Positions 54,346 through 63,933 of a stretch of 64,000 nucleotides of DNA are shown here, piece after piece. This DNA comes from Microbacter sp049976245. Lineage in GTDB: Bacteria > Bacteroidota > Bacteroidia > Bacteroidales > Paludibacteraceae. The stretch covers positions 13,315 through 77,314 of the forward strand of contig JBMFIQ010000008.1 of the NCBI GenBank assembly GCA_049976245.1, written 5' to 3'. The notes under the pieces were generated by a model, which worked only from the letters and a program-made list of their open reading frames with translations, was not told the DNA's origin and searched no databases. Position 1 is the stretch's first letter, and each line of letters opens with the position of its first letter. Made by a program: the position numbers and the translations under genes.

Positions 54346-54740
54346 GAGGGATTGTCTAATTAAAACACATCGTTTTATCCCTATTTTTTTTGACCTTTTA
54401 GTATGACAAAATGTCAAACCCTTTTTAAAATGTTGATTTTCTTGAATTATCCATCTTCTCCTTGTTTGACGTTGATTTTGTTGCTTTGCTGAAATGAAAA
54501 ACAATCAGAGCATCTTCATGGTGATTGAGTGAAAACATTTAAGCACCAATTTTTATTGAATCAAGAACGCTGAACCAGTCCGTTAAATACTTGAAATAAT
54601 TTCAGTTTTGGTATTTGGTCTAAGGACGAAGCATTTCAGTGCAATCGCTTTTAAAAACAGTTACCTGAAAACATGTAAGATGCAAACAGGCTTTAACCAT
54701 GATACGATCAAAAGAACCTTGAAAGAAAATCCAAATGATT
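54346..54740. other. Intergenic region
   Basis: About 395 bases downstream of the histidine-rich small gene. A 76-codon minus-strand open frame overlaps the terminator and shows no similarity; treated as chance. Confidence 0.4.
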
Positions 54741-55142
54741 TCAGCAAAAAGTAGAAAAGGGCGGAGCCCTTAAGGTATCAAGTGAATTAATTCCTTGATA
54801 GAAAGGAGAAAAAGAGTATAACGTGGTCACTTCAACCACATGATTCAAGATGGTTGGTGAAGTTTCTTCAGCGTAATAACCAAAAAGATGAAAAGAAGGG
54901 GAAGTAAATGAAGTGATTTTTCGATTGTTGTTGTTTTTTTTCTTTGCCGGCACAGCAGGAGTCGCCATTTTAATGCAATGTTTGTGATAACTTTGCACAA
55001 ACATTTTGGAATGCGTTTTCAGGTGTTGATGATGAAAATGAGGTGCCGCAATAGCAGGTTGAGCCAAAATGAAGAAAATAAAGATGAACCCAAAGGGCAT
55101 CCATTGGGGCTTCCATCTATTTTTTATCTTCATTTTTAGCAT
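54741..55142 (-). CDS. Small histidine-rich exported protein
   Basis: 133 residues from ATG 55142 (MLKMKIKNRWKPQWMPF). One hydrophobic signal or anchor segment (GFIFIFFILAQPAIA) followed by a histidine cluster (PHFHHQHLKTHSK, KHCIK), a basic stretch with N-N-N-N, and a C-terminal LRAPPF. The layout resembles small periplasmic proteins found near metal-efflux genes in Bacteroidota, but no such genes are near. Function unknown; metal binding is inferred from composition. Confidence 0.65.
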   Translation of the reverse strand: MLKMKIKNRWKPQWMPFGFIFIFFILAQPAIAAPHFHHQHLKTHSKMFVQSYHKHCIKMATPAVPAKKKNNNNRKITSFTSPSFHLFGYYAEETSPTILNHVVEVTTLYSFSPFYQGINSLDTLRAPPFSTFC

Positions 55143-55459
55143 CTTCTTTCTTCTTTGCGAACAAAAATAATCAATTTCTTTTATGTTCAAATCATGCAAC
55201 TTCAAGATTTTTATATTAATAAGATATGATCAAGCATCTTGACAAAATACAACATTTTTCAAATGATCTCATCAATTTTTTGATTCATTTTTGCGGCTTT
55301 TAGTTTTCATTGTCTGACATTTTTTTTTACTTTTGTTGACGGCATCAACAAGATGGACACAAATAGTTAAATTGGATAAACTGCATTCGATGTTTGCTTT
55401 TGAAAAAATTATTTTTAAGCTCAATGGTTTGAACAAGAAGTGGTTTTAACAAACAAGTA
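55143..55459. other. Divergent intergenic region
   Basis: About 320 bases between the histidine-rich gene and DUF3822-rsmD. Contains the -7 box at 55328-55335. Nothing else recognised. Confidence 0.4.
55328..55335 (+). promoter_or_regulatory. -7 box of the DUF3822-rsmD promoter
   Basis: TACTTTTG followed by TTGACGG. A TTG lies 15 bases upstream, closer than usual. The leader would be about 115 nt. Confidence 0.5.
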
Positions 55460-56275
55460 ATGATTCAACAATTTTTTTCGAAAAAATTTCAGGCATCTCA
55501 GCACAACGATTGTCATTTCATCTTAAAAGTGGATGAAACCGTTTGGCATTGGGGAATAATAAATGTACTCACACATGAATTAATGGGAATCTCGGGTGGG
55601 AATTATTCTCAAATTCATGAGATTCAAAAGATGATTGAGCCATTGAATCTGCCTTCTTTTCGAAATCGTAGTTTGATATTGATTTCAAGCCATCATCTTC
55701 TTATTCCTAAGTCGTTGTATCAGGAACAACATCTGGACAAATTTTTTCGATTTTTTATTGACAAAAATAACGATGAGGATGTGTTATCGAACGACATGTT
55801 CCTGCTCGATGCCGTTAATGTTTTTTCGTTTGAACATGATTTGAATGATTTTGCATTGCATAATTTTGGTCATGAGTCGGTCGTTCATATTTCAACAGCT
55901 TTATTAAAAAGCAGTTATCATATTTCAAAACAACATTTTAGCCCTGTTTTATTGATCGGAATCTATCAAAAAACAGCTGTTTTTATTTTGTCAGATGGAG
56001 GTAAAGTGTTGTTATCCAATCATTTTAAAGTGTTGACAAATGAGGATTTGCTTTATTGGGCCATTCGCCTTTTTGATCAATTTGAATTGGATGCGGCAAA
56101 ATCTTTGATTTATCTTGTTGGGGATAAGATGCAAACAGTGGAACAGCTTTTTTTCTTAAAACGTTACTTTGAGCATGCTGCATTATTACCGTGGCCTTCA
56201 TTTATAACTCCTGCTTCGGACATTCCCGATTCTTTGCTTTCCTCGTTAACAGAAGCATTATATTTCTTAAAATGA
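55460..56275 (+). CDS. DUF3822 family protein
   Basis: 271 residues, Bacteroidota-restricted family of ASKHA-like fold (two actin-like halves, about 20-140 and 150-265) with no catalytic residues visible. Conserved position directly before rsmD; the stop TGA and the rsmD ATG are one base apart. Function unknown. Confidence 0.85.
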   Translation: MIQQFFSKKFQASQHNDCHFILKVDETVWHWGIINVLTHELMGISGGNYSQIHEIQKMIEPLNLPSFRNRSLILISSHHLLIPKSLYQEQHLDKFFRFFIDKNNDEDVLSNDMFLLDAVNVFSFEHDLNDFALHNFGHESVVHISTALLKSSYHISKQHFSPVLLIGIYQKTAVFILSDGGKVLLSNHFKVLTNEDLLYWAIRLFDQFELDAAKSLIYLVGDKMQTVEQLFFLKRYFEHAALLPWPSFITPASDIPDSLLSSLTEALYFLK

Positions 56276-56276
56276 T

Positions 56277-56837
56277 ATGAGAATTATTAGTGGATTTTAT
56301 AAAGGGAGACGTTTTAATCCTCCTTTGAACATGACGGCACGCCCTACAACTGATTTTGCCAAAGAGGCTCTTTTCAATGTGTTAACGCACTGGATTGATG
56401 ACTGGGAACATATTTCTGTTCTCGATCTTTTTGCCGGAACGGGAAGCATCAGTTACGAATTTATTTCGCGAGGTGTGCAGCAAGTGATTGCTGTTGAAAT
56501 GAGCGAAAAACAACTTGCTTTCATTCATCAAATAATCAATAAATTACAGCTTCAAAAATATTTAAAGCTCCATAGGATGGATGTTTTTCGTTTTCTGAAG
56601 AAGGCAAATTCTGAATCGTTTGATATCATTTTTGCCGATCCGCCTTATATGATGGCTGAAATTGATACTTTGCCGGATTTAATTTTTGAGCATTCGCTTC
56701 TTGCGCCAAACGGATTGTTTATACTTGAACATTCATCGAAGCATGATTTCGGCAATCATCCCTATTTTAAGGAATCAAGAACATACGGGAATGTTCATTT
56801 TAGTTTTTTTCAAAAGGAGAATGAACCGTCAATTTAA
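56277..56837 (+). CDS. rsmD: 16S rRNA (guanine(966)-N(2))-methyltransferase
   Basis: 186 residues. MRIISGFYKGRRF start, AFTVEP-free SAM motif VLDLFAGTGSISYEFISRG (about 47-65) and catalytic FADPPYM (about 120) are diagnostic. Its last 38 bases overlap the 3' end of the CorC-like gene on the other strand. Confidence 0.94.
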   Translation: MRIISGFYKGRRFNPPLNMTARPTTDFAKEALFNVLTHWIDDWEHISVLDLFAGTGSISYEFISRGVQQVIAVEMSEKQLAFIHQIINKLQLQKYLKLHRMDVFRFLKKANSESFDIIFADPPYMMAEIDTLPDLIFEHSLLAPNGLFILEHSSKHDFGNHPYFKESRTYGNVHFSFFQKENEPSI

Positions 56838-58071
56838 CTAAATCAATTCTGTTTTGTTCCATTTTGAGGATACGAAATTCAAAATGTTCTATTTGTACCA
56901 CTTCATTCACTTTGGGAAGATGTTGTTGGTAGTGTAAAATGAGTCCGGCCAATGTGATGTATTGATCTGATTCAGGCAATTCAAGATGAAAAAGATGATT
57001 GATGGCTTCAATTTCCATACGTGCCGATAAAATAAACGTAGATGCATTGATTTGCTTGGTCACCAATTTGTTTTTATCGTGTTCGTCTTCAATTTCACCA
57101 AAAATTTCCTCTAAGATATCTTCCATAGTGACAATGCCGGCTGTTCCTCCAAATTCATCAACAACTACGGCTAAACTTTTATGCATTTGATTCAAAAGTC
57201 GCATCAATCGGTGAGCAGGCATTGTTTCAGGAACAATGGGCACATTGTTGATATGTTTTTTCCATTCATCGGGATGTTTGAACATTTCCGAAAAATGAAT
57301 GTAACCTACAATGTTATCAATGTCATTTTGATAAAGAATAATTTTTGAATGGCCTGTTTCCGTGAACAGTTGTTTTAGATCTTCAGTCGTTGCCGATTGA
57401 ATCTCAATGGCAACCAGCTCAGTTCGAGGAATGATGCAATCGCGTAATTTTACATTCGAAAAATCCAAAGCATTTTGCAAAATTTCTTCATCAGGATGAA
57501 TGGGTTCTTCCTTTTCCAATTTTTGATGAATGTTTTCTTGAACCAGATAATTGAAATCAATGCGCGAAAAAGAAGGTATTTTTTTATAATGAACAGGAAT
57601 CCGCAACATGTTGAACAACAAAGAATACAAACGGATGATCAACCATGTTAACGGGTAAAACAACATATAAAAACCACTGAACAAAAGAATAAACGAACGA
57701 AGTACAAAATAAGCGTTTGAACGACTGATCACTTTTGGAATATACTCGGCAAAAAATAAAAGAAAAATACTGCTGATAAAGGTTTGAATCAACAATATGA
57801 TGAGTTCACTTTGAGAGAATGTCAGTAGAGGTAAAGTGACTTGAGCCATTTTACTGCTAAAAACAACGATTGCGACGGTATTGCCAAGCAATGTTGTGAC
57901 AATAAATGCTTCCTGATGCCGGAAAAAGTAAGATAAAATTCTGGAAGAAAATCGGTTATGCTCTTTTTCAATTTCAAATCGCAATTGACTTGAAGAAACA
58001 AAAGCAATTTCAATTCCTGAGAAAAATGCTGCAAGAATGAATGCAAAAATGATCAACCAAAATGCTTCCAT
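56800..58071 (-). CDS. CNNM/CBS/CorC transporter-associated membrane protein
   Basis: 423 residues from ATG 58071 (MEAFWLIIFAFILAAFFSG). The N-terminal CNNM domain has about four helices with FSGIEIAFVSSSQLR; a CBS pair follows at about 205-330 (RDCIIPRTELVAIE, VVDEFGGTAGIVTMEDILEEI); a C-terminal CorC_HlyC domain closes it. Family members affect Mg2+ or Co2+ efflux; GldE of gliding bacteria is a relative. ATG is one base after the lptC stop. Confidence 0.92.
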   Translation of the reverse strand: MEAFWLIIFAFILAAFFSGIEIAFVSSSQLRFEIEKEHNRFSSRILSYFFRHQEAFIVTTLLGNTVAIVVFSSKMAQVTLPLLTFSQSELIILLIQTFISSIFLLFFAEYIPKVISRSNAYFVLRSFILLFSGFYMLFYPLTWLIIRLYSLLFNMLRIPVHYKKIPSFSRIDFNYLVQENIHQKLEKEEPIHPDEEILQNALDFSNVKLRDCIIPRTELVAIEIQSATTEDLKQLFTETGHSKIILYQNDIDNIVGYIHFSEMFKHPDEWKKHINNVPIVPETMPAHRLMRLLNQMHKSLAVVVDEFGGTAGIVTMEDILEEIFGEIEDEHDKNKLVTKQINASTFILSARMEIEAINHLFHLELPESDQYITLAGLILHYQQHLPKVNEVVQIEHFEFRILKMEQNRIDLVKLTVHSPFEKN

Positions 58072-58072
58072 G

Positions 58073-58741
58073 TCAAATTGTTTTCTTTCGAACGGTTGTT
58101 TTCGAAGAAGATGGCTGAAGAGAATCTTTCTTTTGAGCCTGTTCTGCCGGGGTCGGCGCAACGGGAATGATTCCTTCAGGATTTAAAATCGTGTATTGCG
58201 TCAAGGTTTGATTGGAATTAAATCCTACACCTATGATGATTTTATTTTGTTGTGTGACTCTTATCAACGAATCGGAATAGATCCTTTGGTCTCGTTCATT
58301 CCAAAATAACTGCGAGGTGGCAAAAGTTTCACCTTGCAAATTCATTGCGTTGACGTGACCATCGAGTTGCCACAACTGTTGTCCAATGTAATAATGAGCG
58401 CTGTCACATCGAATGGATCCATCTACATGATAATGTTCATCAAATCGTTGAAGAATCAATCCTTTGGGGAAATACCAATATGGATTGGCCGCCCTATCGA
58501 AAATATACCAGATAGGCGTCGTGATACGGTATCTCGTAATGCCCGAATCGGAAATTAAAGTAGTTACGTGTGTTTCAATCAGCCTTGGCAATTTATTGCG
58601 ATTGATACTGATCGTTGCTGTTTCGGGATGACTGTCTGAACATGCAGCCATGAAGCACAAAACAACCGCCAATACGGCAGTTGTCACGTGTTTTTTTTTA
58701 ATTGAAAATTTGATAATCAGTCTCTTAGGTATAATCGTCAT
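58073..58741 (-). CDS. lptC: LPS export ABC transporter periplasmic protein LptC
   Basis: 222 residues. N-terminal hydrophobic anchor with a lipobox-like MAAC (about 34) and a LptC beta-jellyroll: TTPIWYIFDRAANPYWYFPKGLIL, LWQLDGHVNAMNLQGETFAT, NERDQRIYSDSLIRVTQ. The tail is rich in Ser, Lys and Gln. Bridges LptB2FG to LptA in lipopolysaccharide export. Part of coaX-OmpP1-lptC-CorC order seen in Bacteroidota. Confidence 0.9.
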   Translation of the reverse strand: MTIIPKRLIIKFSIKKKHVTTAVLAVVLCFMAACSDSHPETATISINRNKLPRLIETHVTTLISDSGITRYRITTPIWYIFDRAANPYWYFPKGLILQRFDEHYHVDGSIRCDSAHYYIGQQLWQLDGHVNAMNLQGETFATSQLFWNERDQRIYSDSLIRVTQQNKIIIGVGFNSNQTLTQYTILNPEGIIPVAPTPAEQAQKKDSLQPSSSKTTVRKKTI

Positions 58742-58749
58742 TCAAATGC

Positions 58750-60039
58750 TTACAATTTTCTTTTGAAGAACCAAAATTCGTCCAAGGTCAGATCAAGAGA
58801 AAACCTGAAATAGTTTTCTCGCAACGTAGTGGGACTGGATTTTCCAATGATTCCATATTCAAAAGTGGTATTAATGATAGATCGGGAAGTTTTCAATGGA
58901 AATCCGAAACCGCAGGTAAGCGCCATGGAAGAGGGAGCATAGCCGTTAACATTGATGTATGAAGTGGCATAATTCATTCCAAAACGAAAGCGCATGCGTT
59001 GCCAGTAGGATTGACCATAAGGATTGTTAACATATTCGCCTCCAAGCGAAAATTTCATTCTGTTTTTTAATGAATCCGTTTGTCCAAAATACTTTGCATT
59101 AGCCCAGTTTTGCATCAGGAAATCAGCTCCGATCAAAAGACGGTTATCATGTATGTACGTTGCTCCAAATCCATATTGCAACGGTGATTCAAAATAGGAA
59201 GCACTTTGAAGATTGCTGATGCTCACTGTGTCCAATCCGTAAGTATTTTCATCGTAATGTCCATGTAGAGGCACTTTGGGCTCGATCATGGCACCTAAGG
59301 TCAGGTTATCGTTTTTCCCAATGCCTGAGGTGTATTGAACGCCATAACGAAGGCTCAATGAACTGACGCGTAAACTTAAAGTTTGAGCCGTTGGCGTAAA
59401 AGTATGACTGGCATCCGACGAATCGGCTAATGCCAACGATTTGAAATAATTATTGGTTCCAAAGAAATAATTGGCGTTTACACCAAAAGCAAAATGTTTG
59501 TTGATTTTGAACGACACACCGGCGTAAACTTGAGAAATGCTACCATTCCCGCTGAACGATTGCAAATAACGGACTGTATCGGTACGTCCGGGTATATCCT
59601 GGGGCAAATGCGTTAAATCTTTTAATCGCCCTTGTGAAACATAATTGTAACCGGTGTTTGAAAATGGAAGAAGTCCCACACTGGTTGCCAACCATTTGGC
59701 TAAAGGAAATTCAAAAGCAACATAATCAAAGCCGCCGTTAAATGTTTTAGCATGATTGTCCATCGTGGAAAAGCTTGATTTGATGCCTGAAATACCAAAA
59801 TCGAGCAAAAACGTGAGTGAATCAATGGCTGAATATGAAGCAGGATTAGCCGGGCTGATGGTGGTATTGTTTCGTAAGCCGATGCTTATACCACCCATGG
59901 CATGACTTCTACCAAATACAGGATCGCGCAATTCACCGTAGCCATATCGAGAATAAGGCGAATTGGTGTTGTTTTGTGCCGTCACAGTGAGGCAAATACA
60001 TGTGGCAGCAACTGCCCAAACGATTCTTTTAAATTGCAT
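58750..60039 (-). CDS. Outer membrane protein, FadL/OMPP1-like
   Basis: 429 residues with a signal peptide (VWAVAATCICLTVTAQ). N-terminal SPYSRYGYGELRDP and GRSHAMGGISIGLRN followed by long stretches of alternating strands and a final aromatic FWFFKRKL, consistent with an outer-membrane barrel for hydrophobic solutes. Overlaps the coaX 3' end by 11 bases and ends 8 bases before lptC. Confidence 0.85.
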   Translation of the reverse strand: MQFKRIVWAVAATCICLTVTAQNNTNSPYSRYGYGELRDPVFGRSHAMGGISIGLRNNTTISPANPASYSAIDSLTFLLDFGISGIKSSFSTMDNHAKTFNGGFDYVAFEFPLAKWLATSVGLLPFSNTGYNYVSQGRLKDLTHLPQDIPGRTDTVRYLQSFSGNGSISQVYAGVSFKINKHFAFGVNANYFFGTNNYFKSLALADSSDASHTFTPTAQTLSLRVSSLSLRYGVQYTSGIGKNDNLTLGAMIEPKVPLHGHYDENTYGLDTVSISNLQSASYFESPLQYGFGATYIHDNRLLIGADFLMQNWANAKYFGQTDSLKNRMKFSLGGEYVNNPYGQSYWQRMRFRFGMNYATSYINVNGYAPSSMALTCGFGFPLKTSRSIINTTFEYGIIGKSSPTTLRENYFRFSLDLTLDEFWFFKRKL

Positions 60040-60760
60040 TATAGTTTAAAATTCGGTTAAGCCCTATAAATACTAAATTTTTCACTGCAAAGATGGGTTT
60101 TTTTAAGCTGCTTTCAAAGTAAATTGATTCACCACCTGTTAAAAAAACTGAAACATCTTGATAGGTTTCTTCTATTTCGCGGATGAATCCTTCCAATTCA
60201 AAACGCAAGCCCGATATGACACCGGACATGATGGCTTCTTCAGTGGTTTGTCCGATTAATTTGACCTGTTGAATATCGGGCTTCAAAAGCGGAAGTTTCG
60301 ACGTAAAATCGTGTAAGGCTCTAAGGCGCGTTGATAAGCCCGGTGTAATGTTTCCACCAACGAATTCGTTGTTTCTGGTGACAAAGTCATACGTCACGGC
60401 ACTTCCCATATCGATAATAAATAGATTTTGATCAGGTTGTAAGAAATTGGCACCTACTGCAGCTGCCATGCGATCGTAACCCAATGTTTCGGGTGAATGG
60501 TACAAATTTTTGATCGGAACGGGTGTTTTATCGGTCAGTACAACCAGATGTTTTTGCTGTTGACGTAAAAAAGTGATTATATGTTCTAATGTAACTTTGA
60601 CGGAACAAACAATGATGTGATCAATGGCAAAATTTTCAATCAGTTCAGCGATGAATTCGATGGATAACGTTGCCATAGTGGCATTGTAAATCATGGTAGA
60701 AGCATCATCAAAAACAGCTACTTTGACTAATGTATTGCCTTGATCAATTGCTAAATTCAT
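60029..60760 (-). CDS. coaX: Type III pantothenate kinase
   Basis: 243 residues; first step of coenzyme A synthesis. ASKHA fold: MNLAIDQGNTLVKVAVF (P-loop), LGYDRMAAAVGA, IIDMGSAVTYDFV and GGNITPGLSTRLRALHDFTSKLP. The CoA pathway's coaBC is also in this window at 4863. Confidence 0.94.
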   Translation of the reverse strand: MNLAIDQGNTLVKVAVFDDASTMIYNATMATLSIEFIAELIENFAIDHIIVCSVKVTLEHIITFLRQQQKHLVVLTDKTPVPIKNLYHSPETLGYDRMAAAVGANFLQPDQNLFIIDMGSAVTYDFVTRNNEFVGGNITPGLSTRLRALHDFTSKLPLLKPDIQQVKLIGQTTEEAIMSGVISGLRFELEGFIREIEETYQDVSVFLTGGESIYFESSLKKPIFAVKNLVFIGLNRILNYNAI

Positions 60761-60812
60761 AAATTTTTTTTGGTGGAGTGCCGCACTTTAATGAAAATCA
60801 ATGTGTTGATTT

Positions 60813-60846
60813 AAAAAAAGGAAACTCAGCGAGCTTCCTTTTTTTT
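60813..60846 (-). terminator. Intrinsic terminator of rplS
   Basis: Stem AAAAAAAGGAA-CTC / GAG-TTCCTTTTTTTT with one A-C mismatch and a 3-base loop; 20 bases past the rplS stop. A/T flanks are symmetric, so it could act both ways. Confidence 0.85.
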
Positions 60847-60865
60847 GAAAAACGAATCCGATATG

Positions 60866-61213
60866 TTAGAAACGTTTTTCTTTGATTCGAGCTTTTTTAC
60901 CGGTTAAAGCACGTAAATAATATAACTTGGCTCTACGAACTTTGCCTACTTTATTCACAGCAATGCTTTCAATGAAAGGAGAATCCATAGGAAAAATCCG
61001 TTCAACACCAACATTGTCGGACATTTTTCGAACCGTGAACCGTTTTTTATCTCCATGACCTGAAATTTTGATCACCACTCCTTTAAATTGCTGAATCCGT
61101 TCTTTGTTTCCTTCTTTAATTCGATACGAAACCGTAATGGTATCACCACTTTTAAATGAAGGATGTTGATGCTCTACGGCAAAGGCTTGTTCTGCTACTT
61201 TAATTAAGTCCAT
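60866..61213 (-). CDS. rplS: 50S ribosomal protein L19
   Basis: 115 residues. FKSGDTITVSYRIKEGNKER, RIQQFKGVVI, FTVRKMSDNVGVERIFP and KVRRAKLYYLRAL are the conserved L19 blocks at the 30S-50S interface. Monocistronic, with promoter and terminator. Confidence 0.97.
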   Translation of the reverse strand: MDLIKVAEQAFAVEHQHPSFKSGDTITVSYRIKEGNKERIQQFKGVVIKISGHGDKKRFTVRKMSDNVGVERIFPMDSPFIESIAVNKVGKVRRAKLYYLRALTGKKARIKEKRF

Positions 61214-61296
61214 TCTATTTCAATTAATTAATTAGATCATTGAGCAACATAACAGTTCTCTCTTTACTGCCAGCGATTGCCCAAAAAATTGTTTTG

Positions 61297-61304
61297 CAAA
61301 GATA
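61297..61304 (-). promoter_or_regulatory. -7 box of the rplS promoter
   Basis: Minus strand TATCTTTG followed by CAAAAC; leader about 80 nt. A TTG lies 15 bases upstream, closer than the usual 19-21. Confidence 0.7.
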
Positions 61305-61367
61305 GTTATTTTTCCTTTACAAGCTGCGATTTGCTTTAAAAAATCATGTGAAGGATTGCGTTTTTTT

Positions 61368-62204
61368 TTAATCTACATGATCCAAAATGGTTACGCGCGG
61401 TCGCATATGAGGAAGTGATCGATCTTTCAATTCCATTTCTTTGGTTAATTTCAATCCTGTTTTTGTCAATTGAAATCCGGAAAAGTTTTCGTCTGGGATG
61501 GCTAAGCCGTTCACATTGTTCAAATGATTGAAAAGTATCATTCTCAATTTTGGATCATACGCAAGCGATAGGGAATAACGTGCATCATAAGGAATGACAA
61601 TGCGATCCAGCGTTTGTCCATTTTTAAAGATGACAGGAGCTCCCAACATGATTTTTCCATTTTGAAATGACAGCACCTCAATGACTTTGAAATTAATTTT
61701 GGGAGAAAGCTGTGACCAACCCAATAAAAAATAAGCTGATTTTTTATGCTCCATAAAAGGTATAGCACTGTAATAAAGCGCTCCATACCAATTATTTTTA
61801 TCAATAACTCCTGTTTCGGCAGGTAAAAAAACTTTTTTCTTTTGGATTAACGAATAAACCGAATGGTCTGATTTTTGCTGAATGAAGCATGTAAAAACAT
61901 TATTTCCAGTTGATTGGATATAGTTCCAAGAATAAATTCGAATCTCTTGATCTGTTGAATAGATTTTTCCGACGTATTGCAATGAATCGAAAGGAAAATC
62001 ATACGATAGTGGATTTGACAAGGTGCGTTGAAAAGTAGTACAAATGGAATCATTGATTTCAGCACGTTTTTGATCGTTGCTGCTTGAATAGAGTTGAACA
62101 AAATAGCGTTGCAAAAGGGCTTCCGTCTGATTCAACGTTGTCTGTTGCGCCTGAGTAACGGAAGCAATCAGAAAACTTATCAACATCATGTGAAAAATTC
62201 GCAT
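61368..62204 (-). CDS. Exported protein of unknown function
   Basis: 278 residues with a signal peptide (MMLISFLIASVTQAQQ). A conserved Bacteroidota hypothetical by appearance: DSLQYVGKIYSTDQEIRIYSWN, WYGALYYSAIPF, YFLLGWSQLSPKINFKVIEV and IPYDARYSLSLAYD recur as short strands. No catalytic motif. Same strand as yebC, 34 bases downstream, possibly co-transcribed. Confidence 0.75.
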   Translation of the reverse strand: MRIFHMMLISFLIASVTQAQQTTLNQTEALLQRYFVQLYSSSNDQKRAEINDSICTTFQRTLSNPLSYDFPFDSLQYVGKIYSTDQEIRIYSWNYIQSTGNNVFTCFIQQKSDHSVYSLIQKKKVFLPAETGVIDKNNWYGALYYSAIPFMEHKKSAYFLLGWSQLSPKINFKVIEVLSFQNGKIMLGAPVIFKNGQTLDRIVIPYDARYSLSLAYDPKLRMILFNHLNNVNGLAIPDENFSGFQLTKTGLKLTKEMELKDRSLPHMRPRVTILDHVD

Positions 62205-62238
62205 TCTATCTTGTCTTGTAAAATTGTTTAGATCGAGA

Positions 62239-62955
62239 TTACGATTCTTTCATATTGTGATACACATTTTGAACGTCTTCATCTTCCTCAAGCCGTTCGA
62301 TCAACTTCATCACTTGAGCTTGTTGTTCTTCGCTTAATTCTTTAGTTTCATTTGGAATTCGTTCAAATTCAGCACTTAAAATATCAAATTCATGCTCTTC
62401 CAACCATTTTTGAATTTTATTGAATGCTTCAAATTCACCATAAAGCACGATGTTGTTATCTTCTTCAAAAATTTCGTCAACGCCGTAATCAATCAATTCA
62501 AGCTCCAGTTCTTCCATGTTGACAGGATTTTTGGGTGTTACGCGAAAGACGCTTTTACGTTCGAACAAGAAAGCAAGGCTTCCCGTAGTTCCCAATGAAC
62601 CACCTAATTTGTTGAAGTGACTGCGTACGTTGGCCACCGTTCTCGTTGGATTGTCGGTGGCTGTTTCCACCACTACCGCAATGCCGTGTGGAGCGTATCC
62701 TTCATAGACCATTTCTTTGTAGTCTGCTTCATCTTTTGAAGTGGCTTTTTTTATGGCACGTTCCACGTTTTCTTTGGGCATGTTTTCCGCTTTGGCATTT
62801 TGAATCAATGCACGCAAACGTGGATTATTGTTGGGATCAGGGCCACCGGCTTTTACTGCGATTGAAATTTCTTTGCCTAATTTAGTAAATACACGGGCCA
62901 TGTTGCCCCAACGTTTTAATTTTCTTGCTTTTCGATATTCAAATGCTCTTCCCAT
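62239..62955 (-). CDS. YebC/PmpR family regulator
   Basis: 238 residues. MGRAFEYRKARKLKRWGNMAR, GPDPNNNPRLRALIQNAKAENMP, YEGYAPHGIAVVVE and GSLGTTGSLAFLF are the family blocks. YebC proteins bind DNA or the ribosome; recent work links one to resolving proline-rich stalls. Confidence 0.93.
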   Translation of the reverse strand: MGRAFEYRKARKLKRWGNMARVFTKLGKEISIAVKAGGPDPNNNPRLRALIQNAKAENMPKENVERAIKKATSKDEADYKEMVYEGYAPHGIAVVVETATDNPTRTVANVRSHFNKLGGSLGTTGSLAFLFERKSVFRVTPKNPVNMEELELELIDYGVDEIFEEDNNIVLYGEFEAFNKIQKWLEEHEFDILSAEFERIPNETKELSEEQQAQVMKLIERLEEDEDVQNVYHNMKES

Positions 62956-63036
62956 AAATCAATTAGCTATTAACGATTAAAATGATCAATGCAATAAAAG
63001 TAGATTTCTACTTCGTTGTTCTATCGTAAGATAGTT

Positions 63037-63933
63037 TTATTTCTGTGGTTTGGATGATTGTTTTTCTTTGTGTTCAATGGAAGGCAATTGAGCGCCTCCG
63101 CCTAAATGAATGTTCCAACTGATTTTTAACCCGATAGAGTAAAGTTTAACTTGATCAACGAAATTGGAACCCGGCAATCCGGCGTAAAGAAAATAATTAT
63201 ACATTAACGGAGTAGAGGTATAATTCTTCCGCAAGTTATTTAATCCCAAATCTCCATACAAACTTAATGTCAGAAACGTATTCTTTTTTTCTTTGAACAA
63301 ATATCCAATCTCAAATGAACTCATGTAAGTTTTTCGAAATGAAGTATTTCCGTGCAAGCCGGTGAGATCGTTGGTTGTAAATCCCAACCAAGGTAAATTG
63401 CTCATCTCGGCATTTAAAGAAGGATAATATCCTGTCGTTGTAACACTTCCTGATGTTACCCGATAAGTGGATCCCAATGGGAATGAAATTTTGACACCAC
63501 CGCTCACAAAAAGTGCATTTCCGTTTTGCAAATAATATCGATAATGAAGCATTAAAGGTAAAGCCATTTGATACGCTACATCAACTTCTTTGACTTTGTT
63601 AAGCGTGAAATTTAAGTCTAAAGGTTGTCCGTCGCTGTCAACGGTATAATTGGTAAAGAGGTAATTGTTAGGAAATGTAGCAAATGAAGTATAGTTGCTG
63701 AATGTCAATCCGGTAGAAATTCCCCAGTGCGCATTTTTGAAAAAAGCAACGCCAATTCCCAAGCCTGCTCCGGGACCGTCATAGCGATTGCCGGCTTCGT
63801 TCGAAAAACTTAAAGTATTGGCTCCCAACGATGCCGAACCACTCAATTCAAATCCTTTATAATAAGCTGTTTTTTGAGCAAACAGAGAAGTTGCTAAACT
63901 CAAAACGGCAAAAAAAACGAGGTTTTTTTTCAT
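63037..63933 (-). CDS. Outer membrane beta-barrel protein
   Basis: 298 residues with a signal peptide ending in SLFAQ. Alternating strands throughout (GAGLGIGVAFFKNAHWGIS, GLKISWNIHL) and no catalytic motif; N- and C-terminal layout is like PorT/OmpW-type barrels with a soluble, lysine-rich tail. Function unknown. Confidence 0.75.
   Translation of the reverse strand: MKKNLVFFAVLSLATSLFAQKTAYYKGFELSGSASLGANTLSFSNEAGNRYDGPGAGLGIGVAFFKNAHWGISTGLTFSNYTSFATFPNNYLFTNYTVDSDGQPLDLNFTLNKVKEVDVAYQMALPLMLHYRYYLQNGNALFVSGGVKISFPLGSTYRVTSGSVTTTGYYPSLNAEMSNLPWLGFTTNDLTGLHGNTSFRKTYMSSFEIGYLFKEKKNTFLTLSLYGDLGLNNLRKNYTSTPLMYNYFLYAGLPGSNFVDQVKLYSIGLKISWNIHLGGGAQLPSIEHKEKQSSKPQK

Noticed and set aside
54274..54504. 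76-codon minus-strand frame
   Set aside because: It runs through a 15-bp perfect intrinsic terminator and shows no family features.
61214..61296. Autoregulatory leader upstream of rplS
   Set aside because: The leader is about 80 nt with no hairpin or protein-site mimic I could recognise.
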